Assembly (NCBI GenBank): GCA_002399085.1
Contig: DHCY01000004.1
Span: 126,271 to 190,270, forward strand
Direction of reading: 5' to 3'
DNA from: Anaerolineaceae bacterium UBA4890
GTDB lineage: Bacteria; Chloroflexota; Anaerolineae; Anaerolineales; Anaerolineaceae
DNA: 64,000 bases
Shown: piece by piece, positions 24,845-33,575 of the stretch
Position numbering within the stretch: position 1 is the stretch's first letter
Layout: each line of letters opens with the position of its first letter
Position numbers and translations under genes: made by a program
Notes under the pieces: model-generated
Database searches by the model: none
Told to the model about the DNA's origin: nothing
The model's input: the letters and a program-made list of their open reading frames with translations, nothing else

Positions 24845-27355
24845 ATGAAACCTGGCACAAAAAACAAACTGGAAATACGGACCGCGTTTTTGGCGATCAG
24901 CGGTATTGTCGCCATATTGATTGCCGCCTATCAGATTTTGCAGCTTGTTCCTATCTTTTCAGCAAATTTCTGGAGTGTTCTCATTTTCATTCCGCTGATC
25001 ATTGGCTTGCTGCTTGTGATTTTCGCACTGCAAAATCACCAGCAGAAAAAAGTTGCCCTCCAGGCACTAAATTGGCTGAGTAAAAATAGGAAACTTGCCT
25101 CAATTGTTCTCCTGTTTCTCATGATCATTTTCGTTTTCATCATCAGCCGCACAGCCGATATGAATAACGAACTGATCAACCTGGGCATGAGCGGATTAGG
25201 GCTTTTGTTCTATGGTTTGCTCCTGGTTTTTCTGATTATTTCGAACTTCATTTTTAACAGGGAAAGAAAAAATGATCGCTTTTTAATTGGCGTATTGCTG
25301 CTTATTGCGCTTGCTTGGATTTTCATGCTCGTCACCCGGATCGGATTGCAGCCAGATATTGCTTTTTGGAATGTTGCTGGTGTACCAATGATGTGGGTTT
25401 CGTTGGTTGGAATCATCCTCATGGTTTTCCTCTTCGACCAGGCTGGTTCCTGGTTAAGGGCAAAAACAAACTGGAAAATTGACCCAAAAACCCAGGTTTT
25501 ATTGGAAATACTCCTGGTTCTGGCGATCTGGTTAGCTGCAGCATTGATCTGGATAAAAACGCCCTATTCAAACAGCCACTTTTTGTTAGGTCCATTACCA
25601 CCGGATGGACATTACTGGCCCAATAGTGATGCAAAATTAATGGACCTGGGCGGGCAATATCTGATTATTGGTGGAAAGCTGGAAACGCCTTACTTTACCG
25701 AGAAGCCGTTTTATGCCTTGTTTCTCGGCTTATTGCATTTCTTTTTTGGGCAGACCTACCAGGTTGTCACCAATATCCAAATAATCTTATTAGCTCTCAT
25801 TCCAGTTCTTCTGTACTATTTTGGGAAGCAACTCTCTGGCAGGCTTTTTGGCATCGCCCTGGCTGCCTTCGCAATAATCAAAGAAGCCACAGCAATCCTT
25901 TTTACTTATAAGATCTCTGTCTCCAACTCCCGCTTGATGATGACAGAATTGCCCTCAGCACTGCTATTGATCATGGCTGCGATCTTGCTTTTCCATTGGC
26001 TAAGAAAACCAGAGCAAGCGCGCATTCCGGCACTCTTAGCAGGGGCTGTCCTGGGAATAGCCTCTTATGTGCGCTCAAACAATCTGATCGTACTTCTTGC
26101 TTTGCTCATGTTTATAGCACTTACCTCAGGAAAAGAAATTAAGAAACGCCTTCCACAAATAGGGTTCTTTGTTCTTGGCGCTTTGATAACCATATTGCCC
26201 TGGACGGTTTATACCCAGGTTACCTATGGGAAAGATCCGCTCACCTGGAAGATTGAGGCGGCAATATCGACCAGATTTGACCTCTTTGGTTCGGATGAAA
26301 ACGAAGCACCCATTTTGTCCGCCACGGCGCCACCGACACCCACTTCTTTGCCAACTGATTCACATGACGGTATCTCACTTGACGTTCCACCATTCGCTGA
26401 CTTTGAAACCGGAGAAACAGGAACCGAACCGGCAGGTTTTTATCGTTCAAAACTTGCAATGGTCGTTGGGCATTTTCTCAACAACCAGGTGAAAGCGCTG
26501 TTTGTTTTACCTGTCCAGGTGTATCCTGCCCGACCTACCACAATCCTTGAACAAGATTACTGGCACGAACCTGTTGAATGGTCTGGAAAGATGCCTGCCG
26601 AACATGTGGTTGCTTTTATCGTCAATCTGATATTCATCTCCCTGGGGATACACTTTTCCTGGAAAACCTTCGGTTGGGCAGGCTTGATACCCTTGGTGAT
26701 TGAAATGGCTTACTACCTTTCGAACGCATTGGTACGCACCTCTGGCAGCCGTTATCTGGTTGCTGTGGATTGGGTGGTCTACCTCTATATTCTGTTAGGA
26801 ATATGGCGTGTGCTGCGATCCATGCGGTTACTCTCACCGATCACATTCGAACAAAAAACACGTACAGGTTCTGTATTTAAGGGATTTTGGATCAGTCTTG
26901 CGATTTGTTTGGCTGTTGGTCTCTCTTTACCAACCATGAACCTGGCATTTCCAAGTCTTTATCATAATGAATCCAATGCAGACGTATACGATGGTTTGCC
27001 CATGGAGAAGATTGAATCAGAAATTGGCATCACGCCAGCCGAGATGCAGGCTTTCTATGATCAACCAAATACAGTTTTCTTGTTTGGGCGGGAAATCTAC
27101 CCGGCATATCTCACGAAAGAAGGAATTCCTGGTGAAAAGGCACTATTCTTTACACTCCTGACACCGGATCGATACGATGTTGCCATCCCTTACGGCGTCG
27201 AGCTAACCGAGAACTTACCCGCAGGGGAAGACATGATTGTGATCGGTTGTAAACAGCCTGGCGAACAACTGGTGCTCGCTTACCTGGGTTACTTTATTCA
27301 ATCTGATCAATTGATCTGGTCCACTTCGACAACATTCGCTGACATTTGTCGATAA
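24845..27355 (+). CDS. Large membrane glycosyltransferase-like protein (GT39/ArnT-like)
   Basis: An 836-residue membrane protein. The N-terminal ~210 residues hold five or six helices; residues ~215-460 form a second set of helices in the pattern of GT-C transferases, with YWPNSDAKLMDLGGQYLIIGGKL as the first outside loop and helical blocks such as LLALIPVLLYYFGKQLSG and GAVLGIASYVRSNN. A Pro/Thr-rich loop follows near residue 490, then four more helices and a C-terminal outside domain (~690-836). It probably transfers sugars from lipid-linked donors to surface molecules. Donor and acceptor are unknown. The neighbouring Wzz and O-antigen-ligase-like genes fit a surface polysaccharide role. 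Confidence 0.72.
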   Translation: MKPGTKNKLEIRTAFLAISGIVAILIAAYQILQLVPIFSANFWSVLIFIPLIIGLLLVIFALQNHQQKKVALQALNWLSKNRKLASIVLLFLMIIFVFIISRTADMNNELINLGMSGLGLLFYGLLLVFLIISNFIFNRERKNDRFLIGVLLLIALAWIFMLVTRIGLQPDIAFWNVAGVPMMWVSLVGIILMVFLFDQAGSWLRAKTNWKIDPKTQVLLEILLVLAIWLAAALIWIKTPYSNSHFLLGPLPPDGHYWPNSDAKLMDLGGQYLIIGGKLETPYFTEKPFYALFLGLLHFFFGQTYQVVTNIQIILLALIPVLLYYFGKQLSGRLFGIALAAFAIIKEATAILFTYKISVSNSRLMMTELPSALLLIMAAILLFHWLRKPEQARIPALLAGAVLGIASYVRSNNLIVLLALLMFIALTSGKEIKKRLPQIGFFVLGALITILPWTVYTQVTYGKDPLTWKIEAAISTRFDLFGSDENEAPILSATAPPTPTSLPTDSHDGISLDVPPFADFETGETGTEPAGFYRSKLAMVVGHFLNNQVKALFVLPVQVYPARPTTILEQDYWHEPVEWSGKMPAEHVVAFIVNLIFISLGIHFSWKTFGWAGLIPLVIEMAYYLSNALVRTSGSRYLVAVDWVVYLYILLGIWRVLRSMRLLSPITFEQKTRTGSVFKGFWISLAICLAVGLSLPTMNLAFPSLYHNESNADVYDGLPMEKIESEIGITPAEMQAFYDQPNTVFLFGREIYPAYLTKEGIPGEKALFFTLLTPDRYDVAIPYGVELTENLPAGEDMIVIGCKQPGEQLVLAYLGYFIQSDQLIWSTSTTFADICR

Positions 27356-27397
27356 TAATCCGCTATCGCGAACACTTCTTTTTATGCAAGGGTAATT

Positions 27398-28261
27398 ATG
27401 GAATCTTATGAAGTAAAAACGCCGTTAGTCCAAAGCCATGACACCTTGGGTGAATCACCTTTGTGGGATCACCGGCGGAATGCCCTCTTTTGGGTGGACA
27501 TCGATAACGGACTTATCCATTCTCTCGAACCGGCGACAGATAAATATTCAACCTGGTCGGTTGGTGAAAAACTCGGCTGCATTGCCATGCACGCACATAG
27601 CGGTTTCATATTGGCGACTGAGTCTGGCTTAAGCTATTGGAACCCGGAATCGAACCAAAGGAATCAATTTTTACCGGTCAAGCATTCTCACAGTGAGAAC
27701 TTGTTCAACGATGGTAAGGTTGACCCGCTCGGTCGGTTTTGGATTGGGACAAAAGGTCCAAGTGGTACCTCAAACCTGTGGATACTCCAGGATAACCAGC
27801 TCCAGGTAAAGCTAAGCGGATTGAGCATCAGCAACGGGCTGGATTGGTCTGCCGATGGGCGCTACTTTTACCACACAGACTCCGGCGATAACACGATCTA
27901 TCGTTATGAAATCGATTTTAAATCAGCAGAGCTCTCTAATCGCATAGAATTCTTTAAGCCTGAGATAGGCACTCCAGATGGGCTAACCATCGACGGTGAT
28001 GGCAATATCTGGACTGCGATTTGGGACGGATGGCAGGTGCTCCAGCTTAGCTCGGCGGGTGAAATTCTGACTGAGGTGAAAATGCCTGTGCAAAGACCAA
28101 CCTCGGTTTCCTTTGGGGGACAAGGTCTGCGTACATTATTTATTACAACTGCATCCGAAGGTTTGTCACCTCAAGAACGGCGAGAGCAACCTTATGCCGG
28201 GGATCTGTTTGTGATTCAACCAGGTGTGAAGGGCATAATTGCAAACATTACGGAAACTTAA
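27398..28261 (+). CDS. SMP-30/gluconolactonase/LRE-family hydrolase
   Basis: The 287-residue protein is a six-bladed beta-propeller of the SMP-30 family. Metal ligands are recognisable: Glu in LGESPLWD near residue 18, Asn in LFNDGKVDPLGRFWIGT near 105, Asn in SISNGLDWSADGRYFYHTDS near 150 and Asp in TPDGLTIDGDGNIWTA near 200. Members open sugar lactones or other esters using a divalent cation. There is no signal peptide, so it is cytoplasmic. The substrate cannot be told. It is read alone, with AAGGG before the ATG, and is followed by about 380 bases without a gene. Confidence 0.92.
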   Translation: MESYEVKTPLVQSHDTLGESPLWDHRRNALFWVDIDNGLIHSLEPATDKYSTWSVGEKLGCIAMHAHSGFILATESGLSYWNPESNQRNQFLPVKHSHSENLFNDGKVDPLGRFWIGTKGPSGTSNLWILQDNQLQVKLSGLSISNGLDWSADGRYFYHTDSGDNTIYRYEIDFKSAELSNRIEFFKPEIGTPDGLTIDGDGNIWTAIWDGWQVLQLSSAGEILTEVKMPVQRPTSVSFGGQGLRTLFITTASEGLSPQERREQPYAGDLFVIQPGVKGIIANITET

Positions 28262-28644
28262 GTTGAAGAAGAGCAGGCTTCCCGTTCGTCATTAGTGCTC
28301 TTAGTTGTTGTCTCCTCGGTAGACTGTTTGAAAAACCGTGACTTGTATTTTATCTATTTGTGGCTACGCGCATGAATAACTATAGAGTTTAATTTTTTTT
28401 AATTCAGTTCCTAGCAAGAAGCAGACTTACAGATCCGTTTATGCAGCGCATGGTGTGCTAGAAGGGAGCTTGACTTACTCCTCAGATGATAGCGCGGCAT
28501 ATGCCGGATTGGACGGGGAATGTGGTTCACGCCCCAAATGCACTCTCGACCCGCCCAATTTCGGTCTGCGAAACCTGGAAAACAAATGGATAGCAACCAT
28601 AACTCGGTAGTGTCGTACTCCCTGTTGTGGCTACGCGCATTATT
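28262..28644. other. Gene-free interval between converging genes, with repeats and a hairpin
   Basis: No open frame with a credible start is seen between the SMP-30 gene and typA. The interval contains two copies of a 16-base direct repeat (28358-28373 and 28625-28640) and an imperfect inverted repeat at 28504-28564. No classical terminator with a T tract was found for either flanking gene. Confidence 0.6.
28358..28640. repeat. Pair of 16-bp direct repeats bounding a 251-base segment
   Basis: TTGTGGCTACGCGCAT occurs identically at 28358-28373 and at 28625-28640, 267 bases apart. The second copy ends four bases before the typA stop codon. The bounded segment includes the imperfect hairpin at 28504-28564. 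Confidence 0.85.
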
Positions 28645-30489
28645 TTACAGGTTTCCGGTCTTTTCAAACCTCAGTCGGTCATGTGTGTTCAGGATTCTTT
28701 TACGCATGCGTAAGTTCTGCGGGGTGACTTCCAGCAAATCGTCCGGTCCCAGGTATTCGATCATTTCATCCAGGCTCATCTGCCTGGGCGGGTCCAGCCT
28801 TTCATCAAGGTCGCGAATTGACTGGCGCATATTCGTTAAATGTTTTTTCTTGGCTACATTGATCGCCAATTCCTGTGCCCTTGCTGTCTCACCAACGATC
28901 ATACCTTCATAGACTTCTTCGCCAGGGCTGATGAACAAAATCCCTCGTTGTTCCGCGTTTTTCAAGCCAAAAGTAGTAGCTACTCCATCTTCAATCGCTG
29001 TGATTGAGCTGCTGTTTCGGCTGACAACAGTACCTTCCAGTGGGCGTTCGCCAATGTAAAAGCTGTTCAGAATTCCTTTACCATGGGTGGCATTCAGGAA
29101 GCGATAACGAAAACCGAGCAAGCCCCTGGTGGGGATGGTAAAGGTCAAATGAGTGGTGCCATCGGTGTTGTTACGCATGTCATCCATTTGACCACGGCGC
29201 TGCCCCAGCATTTCAACGACTGCTCCAACATAATTGGGGTCGACGTCGATATGCACTTCTTCAAAAGGTTCAAACTTCTCGCCCTGTTCATTTTCGATCA
29301 CAATTGCTTCTGGGCGGCTGACCTGGAATTCATACCCCTCTCTGCGCATGGTCTCGATCAGAATGCCGAGGTGAAGCTCGCCCCTGCCAGATACCAGAAA
29401 AACATCCTTCTGATCCGTTTCTTCTACGCGCAAAGAGATGTTTTTTCTAAGCTCCTCGTTTAGACGTTCCAGTATCTTCCGGGATGTGCTCCACTTGCCC
29501 TCTCTACCCCCCAGGGGAGATGTGTTCACGCCAAAAGTCATTCTGACGGTGGGCTGCTGGACTTCGATCCGCGGCAGAGCGACCGGGTTTTCAATTGAAC
29601 TCAAGGTATCGCCGATCTGGATATCTTTCAGACCAGCAATCGTGACAATATCGCCAGCTTCTGCTTCGTCCACCAGCTTCATATCCAGACCCTGGTAGGC
29701 GTAGATATATTTCGCCTGCAGCCGCTCCTGGCCGCCATCCGCTTTCATGCGCAGCATGGGGTCATTCGCACGGATGGTTCCGGCATAGATACGCCCGGTT
29801 GCCGTTACGCCACTATATTCGTCGTAACCCAGGTTGGTCACCAACATCTGGAATTGGTTGTGCATGTCAACAGTTGGACCAGGGATTTCTGTCAAAATGG
29901 TCTCGAACAAGGGCATCAGGCTGTCTTCCAGTTCCGGCTGTCTCCCGGCTCTGCCGGTCAAACCTTCGGCATAAATAATCGGGAAATCCAAAATCTCATT
30001 GTTCGCGCCCAATTCGACAAACAGATCGAAGGTCGCATTGACCGTCTGCTCGATATTGATGTCTTTCCGGTCGAGTTTATTGATTACAACAATCGTTTTC
30101 AGGTTTTTGGCAATAGCTTGCTTCAACACAAAGCGAGTCTGCGGCTTGGGACCCTCCGCGGCATCAACCAGCAGGAGTACGCCATCTACCATATTCATGA
30201 TGCGTTCGACTTCACCGCCAAAATCTGCATGCCCGGGAGTATCGACAATGTTCAGCTTGACCAGCTCACCCGTTTCGGGGTCAGGCAGCGTTATTGAGGC
30301 GTTTTTTGCCAGGATAGTGATACCTCGCTCCCGTTCCAGGTCGTTGGAATCCATAACCCGTTCAACCAGTTTTTGATTCTGCCGAAATACTTTGGCTTGA
30401 CGCAGCATCGAATCGATCAAGGTTGTTTTTCCGTGATCGACGTGCGCAATGATGGCAATATTTCTTATGTCTTTACGTTCAATTTCCAT
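28645..30489 (-). CDS. typA: TypA/BipA ribosome-associated translational GTPase
   Basis: A 614-residue protein with the full TypA domain order. The G domain has AHVDHGKTTLIDSM (P loop), RERGITILAKNAS (switch I), DTPGHADFGGEVER and NKLDR; a beta-barrel domain II, two EF-G-like domains (PTVRMTFGVNTSPLGGREG) and the TypA-specific C-terminal domain (NATHGKGILNSFY, TFGLKNAEQRG) follow. It helps ribosome assembly and translation under stress or cold. The start at 30489 has AGGA 7 bases upstream. The start lies only 20 bases past the terminator of the preceding same-strand operon, so its promoter must overlap that terminator or lie upstream. Confidence 0.97.
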   Translation of the reverse strand: MEIERKDIRNIAIIAHVDHGKTTLIDSMLRQAKVFRQNQKLVERVMDSNDLERERGITILAKNASITLPDPETGELVKLNIVDTPGHADFGGEVERIMNMVDGVLLLVDAAEGPKPQTRFVLKQAIAKNLKTIVVINKLDRKDINIEQTVNATFDLFVELGANNEILDFPIIYAEGLTGRAGRQPELEDSLMPLFETILTEIPGPTVDMHNQFQMLVTNLGYDEYSGVTATGRIYAGTIRANDPMLRMKADGGQERLQAKYIYAYQGLDMKLVDEAEAGDIVTIAGLKDIQIGDTLSSIENPVALPRIEVQQPTVRMTFGVNTSPLGGREGKWSTSRKILERLNEELRKNISLRVEETDQKDVFLVSGRGELHLGILIETMRREGYEFQVSRPEAIVIENEQGEKFEPFEEVHIDVDPNYVGAVVEMLGQRRGQMDDMRNNTDGTTHLTFTIPTRGLLGFRYRFLNATHGKGILNSFYIGERPLEGTVVSRNSSSITAIEDGVATTFGLKNAEQRGILFISPGEEVYEGMIVGETARAQELAINVAKKKHLTNMRQSIRDLDERLDPPRQMSLDEMIEYLGPDDLLEVTPQNLRMRKRILNTHDRLRFEKTGNL

Positions 30490-30510
30490 TGTTTTCCTAT
30501 TTTTTCCAAG

Positions 30511-30535
30511 AAAAAACCCGGCGAACCGGGTTTCA
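30511..30535 (-). terminator. Rho-independent terminator of the rpmH-yidC-pdp operon
   Basis: On the minus strand AAACCCGG and CCGGGTTT form a perfect 8-bp stem with the stable TTCG loop, followed by TTTC. It starts two bases after the nucleoside phosphorylase stop and lies directly upstream of typA. Confidence 0.9.
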
Positions 30536-30536
30536 A

Positions 30537-31847
30537 TTATTCAAGTCCTATTACGCCATAAAAGTAAGGCGGGGGTTCTACCGGTTCTTCAGAAAGTTCA
30601 ACTGATGACTTCAATTTTTCAAAAACCTTATCAAAGGAATTTCGATCGGCAACATGCACATCAAAGAGGGTCTCTCCGGCTTCGATGCGGTCACCAATTT
30701 TCACCCTGACCATAATTCCAACTGCAGGGTCAATTATGTCGCCTTTTTTTGCGCGTCCCGCACCAATTTCCACCGAACTCTCTCCAACAGCCTGGGCATC
30801 GACCACCTTTACCCAACCGGCAGCATCAGAGACGATCGGGATAACAAAGTTCGCGGAGGACAGCTTTTCAGGATTGTCAACCATGCTCACATCACCGTTT
30901 TGAATTTCGATCAGTTCTTTGAATTTAATCAAAGCACTCCCGTTGTCTATCGCTTCCTGCGCCATTCTTCGACCAGCTTCAAGGTCTGCCACTGCATGCC
31001 CCAAAATCAGCATGTAAGCTGAAAAATCAATACAATGCGCATGGAAATCTTCCGGACCATGCCCATTGAGCATGTCAATGGCTTCTTTGAGTTCAAGCGC
31101 ATTACCAACAGCGATACCCAGCGGTTGATCCATCTGGGAAAGGACGGCAATCACGCGGCGACCACTAAGCTTGCCAATAGCGACCATTACCTCTGCCAAT
31201 TCGCGTGCTTCTCCGAGGTCTTTCATAAAGGCACCGCGACCAACTTTGACATCCAGGGCAATCGCATCGGCGCCTGAAGCGATCTTCTTGCTCATTACAG
31301 ATGAGGCGATCAGAGGGATCGACTGCACCGTGCCAGTCACATCCCTGAGGGCGTACAACTTGCCATCCGCCGGCGCCAGATCCAGGCTTTGCCCGGTAAG
31401 GACAATGCCATGCTCCCGCAGCTGGGCGATAAACTCTTCGGTGCTTAAATCTGACCTGAAACCCGGGATCGATTCGAGTTTATCAATCGTCCCTCCGCTG
31501 AAACCCAACCCCCTGCCAGACATTTTACCGACAGGCAGTCCACAGGCTGCCACGATTGGCGCGACCACGAGCGTGGTCTTGTCACCTACGCCACCGGTAG
31601 AGTGCTTGTCGATCACACGACCGCCAAACTCGCTAAGATCCAACTGGTCGCCAGACGCTGCCATTGCCATAGTCAGATTGGTGATTTCCTGGTGGCTCAT
31701 ACCATTGAGTAAAACCGCCATTGCCCAGGCTGACATCTGGTAGTCAGGGATCTCACCGGTGGTGAAATTTTGAATGAGAAAATCGATCTCTTCTTTAGAG
31801 AGTTCCTGTTTATCTCTTTTCTTAATGATGATATCGACTGCTCTCAT
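30537..31847 (-). CDS. pdp: Pyrimidine-nucleoside (thymidine) phosphorylase
   Basis: A 436-residue enzyme that splits pyrimidine nucleosides with phosphate. The signature DKHSTGGVGDKTTLVVAPIVAACG near residue 80, KMSGRGLGFSGGTIDKLES, the SSVMSKKIASGADAIALDVKVG stretch with the substrate Lys/Ser and the C-terminal GDRIEAGETLFDVH are all present. Its length fits the Firmicutes-type Pdp/DeoA family. It is the last gene of the run rpmH, rnpA, yidD, lipoprotein, yidC, jag, starting 15 bases after jag, and a terminator follows. Salvage of nucleosides is unrelated to the insertase genes, so the linkage may only reflect operon extension. Confidence 0.95.
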   Translation of the reverse strand: MRAVDIIIKKRDKQELSKEEIDFLIQNFTTGEIPDYQMSAWAMAVLLNGMSHQEITNLTMAMAASGDQLDLSEFGGRVIDKHSTGGVGDKTTLVVAPIVAACGLPVGKMSGRGLGFSGGTIDKLESIPGFRSDLSTEEFIAQLREHGIVLTGQSLDLAPADGKLYALRDVTGTVQSIPLIASSVMSKKIASGADAIALDVKVGRGAFMKDLGEARELAEVMVAIGKLSGRRVIAVLSQMDQPLGIAVGNALELKEAIDMLNGHGPEDFHAHCIDFSAYMLILGHAVADLEAGRRMAQEAIDNGSALIKFKELIEIQNGDVSMVDNPEKLSSANFVIPIVSDAAGWVKVVDAQAVGESSVEIGAGRAKKGDIIDPAVGIMVRVKIGDRIEAGETLFDVHVADRNSFDKVFEKLKSSVELSEEPVEPPPYFYGVIGLE

Positions 31848-31862
31848 ATCAATGGTCTTTCA

Positions 31863-32654
31863 TTAATCCGCAGGGTGGATAAAGACTTTCCTGTAAGGGT
31901 CTTCGCCAACAGACTCAGTATAAACATCGTCACGTTTGCGCAGTTCGATATGGATGATGCGGCGTTCATTGGCAGGCATTGGCTCCAATGTTTGCTTCCT
32001 GCCAGTTGAAACAACCTGGTCTGCCATGCGACGAGCCAGTTTTTGAAGTTCTTTCTCGCGTCTTGAGCGGTAGTTTTGGATATCGACCCGGACAGGCACC
32101 CAGCTGCTGAATTTATGGGAGACCATCAGGCTGATCATGTATTGGATGGCATTCAAGGTTTCAGCACGGCGTCCAATCAGGAAGCTCAGGTCATCGCCTT
32201 CAATCTCAACATTAATAAATTGCCGGTCATCATCTTCAGACTTTTTTACTTCCACCGTCCCAATTGCATAAGTCTGCATTAATTGGAGCAATTTTTTAAC
32301 GACCGCCTCTACATGGGTTTTAACCTGGTTGTAATCCAGGTCTCCTTCAGATAATTCGCCTTCTTCTTCATCATCAAGATCACCGCTTAGCAGCACTTCT
32401 TCATCATCTTCTTCGTAATCATCAGTCTCTTCAAACTCGAGTTCACTGGAAGATTCTTCCAAATATTGCTCAGTTGTCCTGACTGTCAGCTTGACACGCG
32501 CCTGGCGTGTTGCGAACCGGAAAAGGTTGCGTTTGCCTTCATCAAGGATTTCAACATCGACCTCATCCCTCCCTAAACCGAGTTTATCGAGACCTTGTTC
32601 AATGGCCTCTTCAACGGTTCGAGCGATGACTTCGAGGGTCATTCTTTTTGTCAT
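31863..32654 (-). CDS. jag: Jag/KhpB RNA-binding protein
   Basis: A 263-residue SpoIIIJ-associated protein. The N-terminal Jag-N domain (TLEVIARTVEEAIEQGLDKLGL, then RNLFRF) is followed by a long acidic linker (~80-115), a KH domain (~130-195, with FLIGRRAETLNAIQYMISLM as the GxxG-type core; the loop reads GRRAE) and a C-terminal R3H domain (~200-263, RRMADQVVSTGRKQTLEPM, NERRIIHIELRKRDDVYTES). In other bacteria it binds RNA and affects cell-envelope growth. It lies 12 bases after yidC, the classical neighbour, confirming the call. Confidence 0.95.
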   Translation of the reverse strand: MTKRMTLEVIARTVEEAIEQGLDKLGLGRDEVDVEILDEGKRNLFRFATRQARVKLTVRTTEQYLEESSSELEFEETDDYEEDDEEVLLSGDLDDEEEGELSEGDLDYNQVKTHVEAVVKKLLQLMQTYAIGTVEVKKSEDDDRQFINVEIEGDDLSFLIGRRAETLNAIQYMISLMVSHKFSSWVPVRVDIQNYRSRREKELQKLARRMADQVVSTGRKQTLEPMPANERRIIHIELRKRDDVYTESVGEDPYRKVFIHPAD

Positions 32655-32666
32655 TATTCACCCACT

Positions 32667-33563
32667 TTACTTTTTTCTTTTTGGTCTTTGCCGTTTTGCC
32701 AAGGATCGCGCCGATGGTTTGACGGTTTTTACCGGTTGGGGATGTTCTTCTGCTATTTCTTCCTCATCTTCGTCGTCATCTTCAATTACAGCCGCAGTCT
32801 TTGGCTGTTCTTTTGATTCAACCCAGGGGAAAATTTTGGCCCAATCCGCCCGCCCCATGGCAGCATATTGGACAACTGTAGCGATATTGCTCGCAAGGAA
32901 GTAGAGAGCCAGACCAGCCGAGAATTGATAAGCCATCCAGCCCATCATTACCGGCATCATCATCATCATACTGTTACTCATGGCTGCCCCCTGGTCATTT
33001 GACTGGGTTGGCGGCTGCATGATCTTTGACTGGATATAGGTGGTGATTAAGACCAATATTGCCAGCACCGGAATGCCAATATTCCCGATCCAGAGGCGTT
33101 CTGGCTGACCTAAATCCATCCAAAGGAAATGGTTTTGAATCGGCAGAATCTTATTTACATCCAGGAATGGATATACGATCCGCTCCAGTTTTACAAGTTC
33201 AAGCGGGGTTGAAGCCATTACCCGCATAATGGATTGGTAAAGACCAATGATGATCGGCAACTGGATAAGTGTTGGCAAACAAGAGCCAAAGGGATTGACC
33301 CCTTTTTCCTTGTAGACTTTCATTTGAATTTCGGCTGTTTTTTCGCGATCTCCCTTGTACTTCTCCATCATCTTCTTGTATTTGGGATCATTCTGCAGAT
33401 CCTGCATAGCCATGGATGACTTCAGCTGTTTGCTGGTCAATGGATAAGTAATCAGTTTGATCAGCAGGGTGAACAGAATAATGGCGATACCAAAATTCTT
33501 CACCAGCATGGTGATCAGGAGTAAGAGATTAGTAAACGGCTGAACAATAATAGTTTCCCACAT
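32667..33563 (-). CDS. yidC: YidC/Oxa1-family membrane protein insertase
   Basis: The 298-residue protein is a short, Gram-positive-type YidC without the large periplasmic domain. It starts with a membrane helix (NLLLLITMLVKNFGIAIILF), then the cytoplasmic hairpin with KYKGDREKTAEIQMKVYKEKG, NPFGSCLPTLIQLPIIIGLYQSI, and three further helices including MMPVMMGWMAYQFSAGLALYF. A charged tail follows (acidic near residues 260-275, then KRQRPKRKK), the kind of basic tail that can bind ribosomes. It inserts and folds inner-membrane proteins. It sits between the propeller lipoprotein gene and jag with 12-base gaps. Confidence 0.96.
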   Translation of the reverse strand: MWETIIVQPFTNLLLLITMLVKNFGIAIILFTLLIKLITYPLTSKQLKSSMAMQDLQNDPKYKKMMEKYKGDREKTAEIQMKVYKEKGVNPFGSCLPTLIQLPIIIGLYQSIMRVMASTPLELVKLERIVYPFLDVNKILPIQNHFLWMDLGQPERLWIGNIGIPVLAILVLITTYIQSKIMQPPTQSNDQGAAMSNSMMMMMPVMMGWMAYQFSAGLALYFLASNIATVVQYAAMGRADWAKIFPWVESKEQPKTAAVIEDDDEDEEEIAEEHPQPVKTVKPSARSLAKRQRPKRKK

Positions 33564-33575
33564 GGTGGTGTGCTC

